Source: Sorghum bicolor (Eukaryota; Streptophyta; Magnoliopsida; Poales; Poaceae). Taken from it: a stretch of DNA of 64,000 bases. A program made the position numbers and the translations under genes. The notes under the pieces were generated by a model. It was not told where the DNA came from, did no database searches, and saw nothing but the letters and a program-made list of their open reading frames with translations. Shown piece by piece: positions 1 through 12,800 of this stretch (its first letter is position 1; each line of letters starts with the position of its first letter). The stretch covers positions 28,423,180 to 28,487,179 of the forward strand of contig NC_012879.2 in assembly GCF_000003195.3 (NCBI RefSeq). The letters are read 5' to 3'.

Positions 1-3000
1 GGCAACTTTGAGGAAATCTTTTTCCCAAATCTCTCCTGAGATGCACCTGGTCCTTTCATATATGTCTTCTTCTGCCGATGCGATGACATAAGAAGAATCT
101 CCTGGGACATTCTCAATCTTGTCACCTACCCATTGAACCAAGCACTGGTGCATTGTAGACGGGATGCAACAGTTAGCATGAATCCAATCTCTTCCCAACA
201 ACACATTGTAAGCACCTTTTCTACTGATAACGAAGAATGTTATCGGCAAGGTTTTGCTGCCGATGGTCAACTCGACACATATTGCTCCCTTGACCGGAGA
301 CACATTTCCTTCAAAGTTCTTTAACATCATATCAGTCTTGGTCAAATCTTGATCTCCTTTCCCAAGTTTCCGATAGACTGCATATGGCATGATATTAATA
401 GCAGCCCCACCATCAACTAATATCTTGGTCATCGGCTGCCCATCAACTCTTCCTTTGACGAACAGGGATTTAAGATGTTGCCTTTCATTGTCGGCAGGCT
501 TTTTAAAGATAGCCGTCATTGGATCCAGAGCCATTTGAGCTATCTGGTCGGAAAAATCCAGTTCCTCTTCCTCATCATCACTAGACGGCGCAAGGAATTC
601 CATTGGCAACATAAATACCATGTTAACATCTGCCGATGGTCCTTTCCCTTTAGGATCCGATTGCTGCTAATCTCCAGATTTGCTAGAATTCTCCCCCTTG
701 CTCAAGTCTTCTCGCCTTTCGCGCTGCAGCCTTCTTTTCTATGTCCTAGTCAATCCCTCTGGACACCACGGAGGAAGTTGTGGCTGCCTTGCCGATGGGC
801 GACGACTTTCCCTTGACTCCACTCGATAGGTATTAGCATCCCTGCAAAATATGAACTCATCGGGAACTCGAGCATTTGCCATCTCTTCAAGCTCCTCTTG
901 ATTCCTGGGAAAATATCCAACACAGTCACCAAGTCTATCATGCACACTGAGTCTGCCCCCCAGCCCATCATGAACTGACGCTCTTCCCCTAATCGGCCCA
1001 TTAAATCGCCGATCATCATTCTGATACTGCCGATTAGTTCTATCATAACGATCATAACCATTACACTCAGGGCAGTCTCTAACGGTAGGCAACTTGATAT
1101 TCTGTTCCCAGCAATGGATAAAGAACGGGCAGTTCTAGTGATCTTTATGCCGATTCCATTCCTGTCGGCGTCTTTCTCCTTCCCGACAATGATCCTCCTA
1201 TTGGCGCCGATACCGATCCTCACATTGCTGCCAAGTCTTCCGAGGCCTTCTATGAGTTATCACAATGCCAGATCGGGGAGGTCTTCGTGAGCTAGTTTCT
1301 TCCTGGATCAAACCCTTTCCTTTGGCATCGGCAGCATTAATTTGATGCTGAGGATCCACCGATGCACTTCTCTCAGCTGCTTCTGATGTCAAGACCTTGG
1401 TTTCTCCCTTAGCATCCAACATATTTGTTGGGAAAGGATGTTGATTGATTTTCATCGGCTTCTGAGGTGTGGAATTATCGAACTTAATTCTCCCAGATTC
1501 AATAGCCGATTGCAGCTGCTGCCTGAAAACCTTGCATTCATTTGTACCATGAGACGTTGCATTGTGCCACTTGCAATATTTCATTTTCTTTAATTCCTCA
1601 GCCAATGGAATCACATGATTGGGTGATAACTTAATCTGCCCTTCCTGAAGCAGAAAGTCAAATATCCTATCAGCTTTGGTGATGTCAAATGCAAATTTCT
1701 CTGGCTCTTTATGCCCAAAAGGGCAAGACATCGGCTTCTTATTTTTCACCCACTCTGCCAAGCCGATGACCGGTTCCTCATCAGAATCTGAGCTTGCTGC
1801 CTCATCAACAAATGACACCTTTTTATTCCATGCTCTCTTTGGCTCGAAGGGTTTAATATCTTGGTCGGAAATCCTCTGCACCAAGTGACTTAGACTCTCG
1901 AACTCCTGAGAAGCATACTTGTCTCTGATATGTGGCAGCAACCCCGGGAAAGCCAAATTGGCTAGCTGCCGATCATCCAAAACCAGGCTATAGCACTTAT
2001 TCTTGACTTCCCGCAACCTCTGCACAAAACTTTCAACCAATTTATCATTGCGTTGCTTCAACCTGACCAAATTGGTAATTTTCTTCTCATGAACTCTAGA
2101 GAAGAAGTATTTATGGAATTGCTTCTCTAGATGGGCCCAAGTAATCACTGAGTTGGGAGGTAACGAAATAAACCAAGTAAAAGCCGACCCAGACAAAGAT
2201 GATGAGAACAGACAAACCCATAACTCGTCTCTGTTAGCAGCTTTCCCACATTGGATGATGAATCTATTGACATGCTCCATAGTTGATGTATCATCTTGTC
2301 CAGAAAACTTAGTGAAATCTAGTACCTTGTACCAATTTGGAAGTGGAATTAAATAATATGTAGGAGGATACAGTGTCCGATAAGAGTAAGTGTTAACTTT
2401 AGGTTTTATCCCAAATTGGTCTCTCATTACTTTAGCTATCTTATCGGCCCAATAAGCATCGGCATCTTGCCGATGAGGCGGTTGTGGATCTGGCACTTGC
2501 TGATATGCCTCCACGTGTCTCTAAGGTGCACGATCTGCATGGAACATCGGGTTAATCATCTAACCTCCAATCTGCTGACCAAGATTCATCGGTTAATTGA
2601 CCAACCCTTGATTCTGAAACCCAGGCTGGATTTGGCCTTGTTGAAACCCTGCAGCCTGATGATTCTGCTGAGGCATCTGTGGAAAGACTAACTGTCCTGT
2701 CCATCCATTGTTAGGATTCATCGGCATAGGCCCTGCCGATGACTGGTAGTTGGGCATCATCATTGAATTGACATACCCTGGTTTTGTCATAAACCTCTGC
2801 TACGTCAGCATTGAATCTGCCGATGCGTTAGACATCTAGAACGTTGGAGCTTGAGAATTACCAGTGTAAGGTCTTGCAGTAGTAGTCGTAGTGTACTGGG
2901 AACTCTGATTCATCGGTGGATTTGGAGGCGCCGATGCCATAGGAGCCTTGCCCGTCAAATCAGCCACTTGAGATGTTCCAGGACTCTTTGCCATCAAATC

Positions 3001-3576
3001 TGGGGGCATATCAAAACCCCACCAGTTGGGAGGAACAGTCCCCGACATTGCTGATGCCAACAGATCTGTAGCAAGCTTGATTGACCCGTCTGATATTGAT
3101 GGATTGGTCGTCATTGGCGTAGCTTGCGCATTAGTGATCCCTAATGTGCTTGAAGGAGAAGTAACTTCTGTACCCGCAACGGCTGTAGTAGCCGATGGAG
3201 CTGTAACTAATGATGACCCTGACTGATGATAGGCAGGACCCATGTAATTTGGTGGCAATTGCCCTTCCTTGAAAGTTCTGGCCACCGCATTGAAAACCGT
3301 GTTGGACAACACACCAGCTTGATTGATCAAGACACGGTTAATAGCACTGTCAACCATGTCTTGAAGTTTACCAGGATTGGCTTCAAAAGTTATCTGCCGA
3401 GGTGACGGCAATGCTTCCTTTTGGATTACCTCGCCGCTCCTGTTGATACTGAAGGATTTCAAGCATTGCTGCTTGTACTCCTCCATGGCCTTTGCCATAG
3501 CTTGCTTCTGCTCATCTCTAAGATTGGCCTCCGTCACTGGGATAACGTTCTCCAAATCGGAATCGGTGTTTGACAT
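1..3576 (-). pseudogene. gag-protease polyprotein of element E, broken by stop codons and cut by the window edge
   Basis: The reading starts at ATG 3576 (MSNTDSDLEN) and stays in a single minus frame to position 1. A Pro/Gln/Ser-rich N-terminal part (3576-2530) precedes a retrotransposon gag core (about 2330-1930; FTWFISLPPNSV, HEKKITNLVRLKQ) that would assemble the particle. Next come the cluster CKWHNATSHGTNEC (about 1580-1530), a second Cys/His region (CPFFIHCWE...CPEC, about 1135-1065) and a retropepsin with ILVDGGAAINIM (about 425-385) and LLGRDW (about 215-195). Its active site reads D-G-G, not D-S/T-G. Eight in-frame stops are visible at 2836, 2593, 2560, 2521, 1198, 1135, 739 and 667; all are TAG except the TAA at 2593. 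No frameshift is needed, so decay was by point mutation. RT onward lies outside the window. Confidence 0.8.
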
Positions 3577-3776
3577 GTCGATCTTGATCTTGAATCTATC
3601 CCACCGGGCATGCCAAAAGATGTGTATGCAAAAGCTGATCTGCAAACACAAAGGGCTAATACATGATTCAAACGTTAAGGCGTGCCAGCCGATTTGACCT
3701 TACAATCGACAAAGGTGGTAACTTGAACACTTTGGTCCCGACAACAGCGATGCGCCCGGATGTCACGGCCAAGTGG
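3577..3776 (-). other. Untranslated leader of element E between LTR and gag
   Basis: A short leader between the inferred primer-binding site (about 3754-3771) and the gag start at 3576. I see no other feature in it. Confidence 0.5.
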
Positions 3777-4200
3777 TGCTCACGCGGAACTTGAGAATAC
3801 GCCGAGCTTGACTCGACGAATTCCTAAGAACTCGTAGTAAAAAGAAAATATGATGAAGTTATCAAAAAAGTAGATGCTAGAATATGAATAAAAACTTGTG
3901 TTTGATTGATTGATAGATGTCTCATTACATTGCCCTAGGGTCTACATTTATACCCTGTCCAAAGAGCTACAACCAGACACGACTAGGACTCAAATTCCAA
4001 ATTAAACGGAAACCGTATACAAAATGAATTCTAATAACTAAGGAAAACATTAAACTACCCCCCGTAACCGATCGGGACACCATCATGAATCAATCGGCAA
4101 CTTCCGCGCTTTTCTTCAGAGTCATCGGCAGATTACCCGTCCACAGTCATCGGCAAACACCGGCATTGGTCATCGGCACAAATACATCACCACTTCTAGA
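3777..4200 (-). repeat. 5' LTR of element E, 3' portion
   Basis: Read on the minus strand, this is the downstream part of a short Tat-type LTR (about 570 bp in all, with 17868-18015). It contains many GCCGAT/ATCGGC words typical of this group. The inner end is placed at 3777 because a CA end is followed after 5 bases by TGGCCGTGACATCC, a plausible but unidentified tRNA primer site. That boundary is approximate. Confidence 0.6.
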
Positions 4201-4652
4201 TGTCACAGAACCGACCAAATTATAAGAGTTCAAGTGTAGAAACGATCGACAAGCAATCAAGTTTCCAAACTTGAGCCCATATAATCCCGGTAGTCAATTG
4301 AAATCACAAGGACTTCAAACCAACTTGCAACAAACCAAGATCGTTATAATTCAGCACCACACAGTGAATGTTACATAGTCATTCATTGACGTCGAAGCGG
4401 CACCACATCGGAGTATTAAGTTATTACAACACTTGTTTGAAGTAGCGGAAGCAAAATAGTTACACACACTTTCCAAAGTTCAGTTCACAAGTTCGAGTTA
4501 CTGCCAGAGTCTACATCATCCTTCCAAAAGGAACAGGTACGAGATTGTTAGAGAACCGTGCCCAACGGTTAGTCCTTATCCCCAGCGGGATGGAGACAGG
4601 TCTTACAGAAGCCGTCATAAAAGATGTCATCTGCAACAGGTGGGAATAAACC

Positions 4653-4674
4653 CTGAGTACGAGAATGTACTCAG
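4653..4674. promoter_or_regulatory. Conserved LTR hairpin, copy in solo LTR D
   Basis: CTGAGTAC-GAGAAT-GTACTCAG is a perfect 8-bp stem with a 6-nt loop. The same stem is at 26187-26208, 38720-38741, 46299-46320, 56892-56913 and 63819-63840. It always lies 430-480 bp from the 3' end of the LTR. The function is unknown; RNA processing, packaging or dimerisation are possible. Confidence 0.6.
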
Positions 4675-5639
4675 CTAGACTTACCCGTCTAGTAAAATAC
4701 AAAAGACACCAAGGATCATGCAAGGCTAATATATAAAAGTAGAGCTGGTTGACTCAATATTTTGCCAAAAGCCTTTATTACAACTAACCTATTGTAAGAG
4801 CTTCATATTTATTTATCATTAGCCTACTGCTAGATTAGCACCTGTACTAAAGCACTTCACTTGATTATTACAAGCAATAATAACCATATCAAATTTATTA
4901 TAAGTTCTTCTTTGCTATCATCATTATCATGAACCAAGTTCATTAGTGAATGCTACGTTTGCCGCTGCTCTGTCAAGTTCTCACTAACCGGGAGAGATGG
5001 CGATTCGAATCGAATTCCTATCCAGCTGGAGGGTTATTCCTAGCACTCACCCAAGCATCCCCCGTCGGAGAGCCAACGGGTCACCTTTGGTACAACTCAG
5101 GAATCGCAACTCCGATCAGCGCCGCACTCCTAGGGCTACCACTCTGCTAGGGAGGTTAGGAATTTTAACTCACCTGCCTTTGGGTTTACGCCAATGGTCC
5201 CCCGCACACCGCACTTCCTCCGGTAGTGCGCACTTTATACTTGTCGGTCTTCCGGCCTGAGTCATACTACTCGGCTTCGCGGTCGGAACGAGTTATCCGG
5301 CCAACTAAGTGTTAGGCATGCGTTCAACATGACAAGAGGACGTACAATGGTCGGTCCTTAGCTGCCACAGACGGAGTTACTACAACCTTGCAAAACTCCG
5401 CCCGGCTTAAGTCAAATTAATCAGGTTCCATCCACGATAGCACATATAGACCATCGTGATCCGACACAACCCTATATCGTGCAGGTGACCGGAAATCACC
5501 CGACTTCTACCGATTAAGCATGGCTAAGCTGCTACTCGATCCTAACTCTACAACCAGGGTGTGGTGAGTTATCTGGACAAGGATGGAGTAAAATGCAGCA
5601 AAGGTTTCATCACAACTCCTATACTTAATGCAGCAATAG

Positions 5640-5839
5640 ATATAACATATTAAATAAACTTTCAAAAGTAAAGGGAGGCTTAGAATGCTCCGGGGCTTGC
5701 CTTTCACGAACGAAGCTGGCTCGTGATTTGGGAACTCAACTTCTTCTTCGGGCTCCTCGAGTCCGACTTGCTGGACCTCCACCTCCGGGTTGCCCTCCTG
5801 GCCTTCGGGGTTCGCTTGCAGTTCGAAGGAGGCTGCCAT
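5640..5839 (-). CDS. Short acidic ORF inside solo LTR D, counterpart of the A/B/C LTR ORF
   Basis: From ATG 5839 the frame reads an acidic stretch ending FVKGKPRSILSLPLL. This matches FEKGKPRSILSLPIL of the short ORFs inside the other LTR copies. The D frame continues past the shared part to a stop at 5507. The N-terminal half differs in sequence but keeps the Glu/Pro-rich character. I do not recognise any protein family. It may be a translated micro-ORF or chance coding within a conserved nucleotide element. Confidence 0.35.
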
Positions 5840-8458
5840 GTCCGATGCACCTATTGCATGCTTGGTGAATGAGAAGGTGTGCATACAAAAGAATGAATGC
5901 TGGATAACATAAGTGACCCACTGGACACTCATTTACGGAGCAATAGTTATAACAAGTTCACACAAGTTAACAAGTTAACTTAGCCCAAAACCTATCATGA
6001 TAGCCTATAACAGCAAGCATCAAACAGCAGGATTAGCTCAGTAAACAGATCATAACTATTACCACAAAGATCCAACAAATTTAAGTGAGGACATTCTGGA
6101 AAGCTTATGAAATTGTCTACAAATCATTTTTAAATATCACAGCAAGATTCATATATTAAACAAGTCATTTAAACAAAGTTCTAGGTTCTGTCCTAGAAAA
6201 ACAGAGAACACCTATTTCTGGAACCTGACTTGGAAAGATCCTAACTTCAAAACTACTGGACCAAATGATCCCAAATTTAAACCACAGCTAGTTCAATAAG
6301 TTTACAATAACTTTGATTTAGACAAGTTTCCCAGAAAACCAAGTTATCATTAAGCAAAAGTTAAATTACTCCCTTGCTGTCCAGAACAGCCTTTAAACCT
6401 TTAATTAATTATTTGATGACATAACCAAAACATAAACCATGCCAACCACATGGCTTATGAGCACAAGCATATCATAAGACAACCAAAACATCAGATGATA
6501 ACCCTCAAACATGTACTTAACAAGGCATTTATTAAATAATTCTAGAAAGGAGCATAATTATAAGATACCAGTCAAAGCGCTCAGACAAATCTACAAAAAT
6601 TACAGAAGCACAAGTAGGGCATCAAGGCATCACCATAAAAATTTCAGAGCAATTGCACATACCAAATTAAAGATATGCATTTAACATATGACAAGGTGTT
6701 TATTTCATAAATTCAGAAACATGACTTATATAGTGTCAAACAACAGATTTCAGATTATTTACATATTATGAATGCCATAAACAAGTTTACCACCTAAGTA
6801 GAACACCAGCATAAGCACCAATTATTTTATATGATTTACTCAAGGAAACAAGCCAAATCTCAAACATAAATTACATAACAAAGCTGCAGTACTCCAAAAA
6901 TCATGAAATATTTATCAAAGCACTCTAGTACCACACAGAGACTACCATAAAAGTTTCATGGCAAACTAAGCAGTAAAACAAGAGATATGAATTTATTCAT
7001 GAATAATAAGATTAATTCTTATTAAATATTTTCCCATAAAACATGGTTCCTTTTATATTTTTATTAAAAACTAGCCATCTCAAGGAATACCACAAAATTG
7101 ATTTCACAATTTTTGGATCACCAGAACTAGAGATATGATTTTTGCAAAAACAGCTCAAACCCTAGTTTAAACAATGGAGAAAGAGAGACTGACAGGGGGA
7201 CCCGCGAGTCAACGGACCCCACATGCCAGCGACCCGAGAGCAGAGGTGCGACTTGACCGCCGGAGATCTCGTCGACGGCGAGGTCTCGGCGACCACCAAG
7301 GGCACCATCGTGCTCCCCTCATCAATCCGCATCGAGCGGTACCTGAAACCCTAACTCTACTGGACTCTAGGTACCTGGCCCTCGCGAATGGCGGCACGGC
7401 GGTGGTGCGTGGCCGACCGCCGGCGTCTCTGGCCGGAGACAGAGCGAAAGAGAATGCGGACGAGCAAGAGCAAGACCTAGCGGAGCTTTTGGGACAAGAA
7501 TGAGGAAGAATGGTGGACTACAGAGCCCTGGCCACGACGCCGGTGGCCATGGCGGAGCTCCGGCGAGGAAAGCTCGCGACGGAGAAGGCAATGCGGGCTC
7601 ACCGAGGCTCGGCAGCCGCAACCAACTTGACGACGGTGAAGTGGAGAGGCTGGCGGAGTGCTGGGCGGAGTGGCTTGACCGGAGACACGGAGACACGCAC
7701 GCGCGAGCTCGCCGAAGCAACGGCGGCGACACGGAGACGACGACGCACGCGAGAGGGAGGGAACCGGGAGTGGAATGGCGCTGTCCACGCGACCGGGGGC
7801 GCCGTGGCGAGCTGAATGACGAGCTGAGGACTGACGAGTGGGGCCAACGGCGACATACGGACGCCACGGGTCCAGACACACGGCGTCACCGGCGAGCTCC
7901 CCTGTCTGACGGCGACCTCATTCAGTTCCCAAACCCGACTGAAACTCGATTTTGCACGATGATTATCTCCTAAACCACTCGATGATTTTGCTAGCTAATT
8001 GCTCTATGCTAGAGAGCTACATGAGTACTCCAACATTGCTTACAAGATCATAGTTTGATTCGGCCAAGAATTCAAACTGGAGGATGAACAATACCCCCTC
8101 GAGCAAACTGCAGTGATTCCAGACTTAGAAAATTTTCTAAGTGTTGGAAACAGCCCCAAATCTGCCTTGTGGGTCAATTTTGAGCTATTTGTGATCATTT
8201 TCATGAGATGGCCATAAAATAACTTTTGTTCCTTATAAAATTTGCTACAACTTTGCTGTAGATAGTTTTGACATGCAAACATCTTATGAAACACTTTTTA
8301 AAAGCCTAAGCAAAAGAGGTTTCTAGAGCCTATTTGTCTAAGTATGACTTAAGTGATTATTTTGGAGAAGTGATCAACATGAAAATTGTTCCCAAGGTTA
8401 AGTTAAGCATAGATAAACTATTTACCAAGGCATAGAGCACAAACACAAGCATGGTTCA

Positions 8459-9671
8459 TGTTGACGGTTCTTAAGTATCAATTTTAATTATCAAATAAAC
8501 AAGAGAAAGGACCAATATGCAACCAACACCTAGAATTAGGGTTTGATCTGACAGAATTCCACGAGTTTTGTTGTTTATCTGTTTCTGCAGGGGGTTATCA
8601 GGAAATAAGGAAGAAAGTCCCACATGTCGGGATTACATAGAGATATCAACGCACCGCGCGATTTTCCACCATCTAGAACACTCCAGAAGCCACGGGAAGA
8701 AGACGGAGGCCGAAAGGGGCCAGGCCCAGGGCGCCCGCCCCCCTCTGGATGCCAATCAGGACTCTCTTCGCTCGGGATATTCCACCGACCTATTGGATCA
8801 AGAAAAACATAGTACCACCTCGCCTATCGACCCAAAAACGCATAGAAGGGGAGGACTATATAAGGAGACCCCCCTGGCCCCTGGAGAAGACATGAAGAAA
8901 TTATCATAGAGACTGAGGGGTGCCCTTGAAGGAAAACCTCTTCTCTAATTAATATTTCGTTTTAGGCTTAGCAACCAATGTAAGGTAGAAATAGATCTTC
9001 TAGTTTCTACTAGATTGAGAGAGATAGAGTGGAGGTGTAGATTGGAGGAAGCCCGGCCTGTCGGTGTCTACTCCAAGCTTGTACCTGCGGGATCAAGTTC
9101 TCCTAACCCGAAGCTTGCTCCTAGGATTCTTCAGTAATTCGACTTCTAAATTCTAGTAAGTTCTTGTTTTATTGTTCTTATGGTTTATGAGTTTACTTTA
9201 ATCTCTTCGCGTAGAGTTTAGAGTAATCATTGCTGGCGTAAACGTGGTGTTTAGGCTGGGGTACTCATAGATATTCCCTGACTAGCTGGACCGTGGTAGT
9301 AGTGAGGAACGTGACAATTCCGAGCTACCTTTGTAGATCACATCTCGTTAGCAGGAAGGATAGGGTTTATAGGTGCGGGTCGAACATCCTTTGTGTTGTC
9401 TAGATTTCGTTAGCCTCCCCATTAGAACAGTAGATCATCCTTACCAAGGTTAGAAGGAGAGTACAGTTGCAGTCTTCTCTATTTATCACTCACATCGAAA
9501 GACATTCTTTGTGCCTAAAGGTTAGTAGTAATAGACCGGTTAGTCAGATGCACTCTTTCTCCTAGTGGTAAAAAAATAAATAGGATACTCTGGATAACCT
9601 CCCGGGTGAAGTGCTCACCGATATCCGTGCGCTTGCGGATCAATTCCTTATTGCGTTCCCAAATATCAACA
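8459..9671 (+). repeat. 5' LTR of element G
   Basis: Begins TGTTGACGGTTCTTAAG and ends AAATATCAACA. It contains one GGGCGCCCGCCC motif (8729-8740), a TATA box (8857-8864) and, downstream, the likely R-U5 region. It differs from the 3' LTR by lacking a 21-bp unit at the GC motif and by scattered substitutions. Confidence 0.92.
8857..8864 (+). promoter_or_regulatory. TATA box of the 5' LTR promoter of element G
   Basis: TATATAAG, followed by GAGACCCCCCTGGCCCC, lies 117 bp downstream of the GC motif at 8729-8740. The same layout recurs in the 3' LTR (16883-16890) and in the LTR of element F (21048-21054, minus). Confidence 0.65.
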
Positions 9672-9679
9672 AGCATTTC

Positions 9680-9697
9680 TGGCGCCGTTGCCGGGGA
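9680..9697 (+). other. Primer-binding site of element G (tRNA-Asp)
   Basis: TGGCGCCGTTGCCGGGGA starts 9 bp after the LTR. It is complementary to the 3' end of plant tRNA-Asp, the usual primer of Athila-type elements. Confidence 0.88.
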
Positions 9698-9803
9698 GAA
9701 AGACGGTTGCTGAGATAACCTGAGTCTTACTATTAGCTTGTATCTATTCTTTTATCTTTTCATATCTTTTATATTCTTTATTTATTTTCTTTACTCTTAC
9801 CTT

Positions 9804-12800
9804 ATGGAAAACCAAAATTCTAAATCGATCCATGAATCTGCAATCCCTTTAGCAACTGACCTTTTACCATGGGAATCATCACAGCCTATCCAAACATCCC
9901 AGTATAAGTTAAGTTCTAGGTTGATTGCCATGATTCAAAACCTATCTTTTTTGGGAAAGGAAGACGAAAACCCTTACCTTCATATTAGAGATTTTGAGCA
10001 AACATGTGATTGTCTTCGCATTGAAGGCATTTCTGATAAAACTTTACGTTGGAAGCTTTTTCCTTTTTCTTTAAGGGGAGAAGCTAGACAATGGTACAGT
10101 CAGAAGGTAAGTCAACAACAAGGTGAATGGGGAGTTTTACGAGCCAACTTTTGTCTAGATTTCTATTCCCTTGACCGTATAGCCAACCTTAGACTCGAAG
10201 TCCTATCTTTTAAACAAAAAGATAATGAAACTTTGGGGAAATCCTAGAAATTTTTTTCTCATCTTTTAGAATCTGGTCCAAACCTTAATCTTGAAGACCC
10301 TGTTCTTTTATTTCACTTTTTTCGAGGTCTTCATAAAAATCACAAACAAATGCTTCACACAATGTCTAGAGGTTCTTTCTTTCGCATCCCTGCTGATGAA
10401 GCTAGAGTGATCCTAGATAGAATCCTAGAAGCTGAGATGGATAATACCCTTCATGATGAAACCTACGAAGCCGAAGTAGACACTCTGCCAAATTCTTCAT
10501 CTACTTTAGCTATCCCAAGTTCTGAGCCACAAGAGGAAGAAATTCCACCACCGGATTTCATGCTGGATATAGAATCTGATCTTTTTGCCGATTTTGGAAA
10601 TATTTCAAACTATCATTCTATTGACAAACTCCAAAACGGCCAGTTTAGCATTTATTTACCAAGTGAATATCAATTGAGAGAGCTTATCTCAGTAATGAGT
10701 AGCGAATGGTTGGAGGAATCAGAGCTTTCCTCTGATGTGATCCGTTTGGACACACCCTCTATAACTATACGCTGTGCTTATAATTCTGATCGATTTAATG
10801 CTCTATATAATCCTGTTGTGGGGATCAACATCATGTCTGAATCTTTTGCACTTAAACTATTTAAAAATCTTGTCTTAACCCCCACAACAAAAGTCATAAA
10901 GGAATCTTCAGGACGATTAGTCCCCAGTCTTGGAATTATTAATGTCCTACCTCTTACGATAGAAGGCTCCATGGTTCATTTGAACTTCTATATCTTTGAT
11001 ACATGGGACTTTGACCTATTGATAGGACAACCTTTTAGAAGACTCCTTTATGAAGGTCATACTGGAAAGCTACACATTTCTTTTGGAAAAACCTTTAAAT
11101 TCCCAATAATAATTTCACACTCCTTAAACAATAAGGCCGAGTCATATCTTTTGCCTGATCCTATGGAGGAAGTAAAGGCTGCATCTCTAGAGCTTTTAGA
11201 TGAACCAGACTTAGAAGACGAAACTCCTTTCTTCACAGAAGAAGAAGACGAACCTTCTGAGCCTGAACCCTTAGATGAGTTTGCAGAAACACCTAGACCC
11301 CCCATAGAGCTTAAAACTTTACCACCCGGTCTTACCTATGCTTTCCTAAACAATAATCCAGAGTTCCCTGTAATCATTAGCAATAAACTCACTCAGGATC
11401 AAACTCTGCGATTAATGACCATTCTTGAGAAACATCACTCAGTATTCGGCTACTCACTTCAAGATCTTACAGGAATCAGTCCTATAATTTGTACCCATCG
11501 TATTCCAACAGATCCTTCTGTTACACCCTCTCGAGAACCCCAACGTAGACTTAACAACACTATGAGAGAGGTAGTTAAAAAGGAAGTTATAAAGTTGCTG
11601 CATGCAGGGATTATATATCCTGTGCCGCACAGTGAGTGGGTAAGCCCAGTACAGGTTGTGCCCAAAAAGGGAGGCATGACTGTTATTATGAATGAAAAGA
11701 ACGAGCTAATTCTGCAACGCACCGTCACAGGATGACGGATGTGCATAGACTATAGAAAACTAAACAAAGCCACGAGAAAGGATCACTTTCCTTTACCTTT
11801 CATAGATGAGATGTTAGAGCGGTTAGCAAACCATTCATTCTTTTGTTTCTTAGATAGATATTCAGGGTATCATCAAATCCCAATCCATCCCGATGATCAA
11901 AGCAAAACCACTTTTACATGCCCGTATGGAACTTATGCTTATCGTAGAATGTCTTTTGGGTTATGTAATGCACCAGCTTCTTTTCAAAGATGCATGATGT
12001 CTATATTTTCTGATATGATTGAAGAGATTATGGAAGTTTTCATGGATGATTTCTCTGTTTATGGAAAAACTTTTGATAGTTGTCTTGAAAACTTAGACAA
12101 GGTTTTGCAAAGATGTGAAGAAAAGCACTTAATCCTTAAATGGGAAAAATGTCATTTTATGGTTAGGGAAGGAATAGTGCTGGGACACCTAGTGTCTGAA
12201 AGAGGGATTGAGGTAGACAAAGCTAAAATTGAAGTAATTGAACAACTGCCTCCACCTGTGAATATAAAAGGAATTCGAAGCTTTCTTGGCCATGCTGGTT
12301 TTTATCGTAGATTCATAAAAGATTTTTCATTTATTGCTAGACCACTTACTCTTTTGCTAGCCAAGGATGCTCCTTTCGAATTTGATGATGCATGTTTAAC
12401 ATCTTTCAATTTATTAAAGAAAGCACTCATCTCTGCACCAATCATTCAACCCCCTAATTGGTCGTTGCCTTTTGAAATTATGTGTGATGCTAGTGATTAT
12501 GCTGTGGGGGCAGTATTGGGACAAACTAAAAATAAAAAGCATCATGCAATTGCTTATGCCAGTAAAACTTTGACAAGAGCTCAACTTAACTATGCAACCA
12601 CTGAAAAAGAGCTTCTGGCTGTTGTCTTTGCCATTGATAAATTTAGATCTTATTTAGTTGGAGCTAAAATAATTGTTTACACTGATCATGCTGCACTAAA
12701 ATATTTGCTCACTAAAAAAGATGCTAAACCTCGCCTGATTAGATGGATCTTATTACTCCAAGAATTTGACTTAGAAATAAAAGATAAAAAGGGAGTAGAA

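Larger units (their letters stand above)
1..4200 (-). mobile_element. Element E: Ty3/gypsy Tat-type (RIRE2-like) retrotransposon, right-hand part
   Basis: The minus strand carries gag and protease and then the start of a 5' LTR. The rest of that LTR lies at 17863-18015, beyond a solo LTR inserted between 4200 and 17863. RT, integrase and the 3' LTR would lie left of position 1. The Tat-type call rests on the gag sequence, the CX2HX5-type cysteine cluster (CKWHNATSHGTNEC) and the protease segment LLGRDWIHANCC, as in RIRE2-like grass elements. E itself sits in the protease region of element F. The flank next to its LTR end is TCTGT (18016-18020), which should be repeated at its far end outside the window. 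Confidence 0.8.
4201..8458 (-). mobile_element. Solo LTR D, left part (relative of the A/B/C chromovirus LTR)
   Basis: On the minus strand the LTR would read TGTAACACCC...CGGTTCTGTGACA. Its other 160 bp are at 17703-17862, after element G; the total is about 4.4 kb. No internal region is attached. The outer flanks are CTAGA (4196-4200) and CTGGA (17863-17867), a one-mismatch target duplication, as expected of an old solo LTR made by LTR-LTR recombination. It shares with the A/B/C LTRs the terminal GGTCGGTTCTGT word, the hairpin at 4653-4674, the palindrome around GATTCGAATC (about 5003), the short ORF at 5640-5839 and a GC-rich block (about 7190-7930). Elsewhere it is strongly diverged. The AT-rich stretch 5950-7150 holds no gene. 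Confidence 0.75.

Noticed and set aside
7174..7973. Overlapping ORFs in 7174-7973 as host genes
   Set aside because: They lie in the GC-rich block of solo LTR D and are open by composition only.
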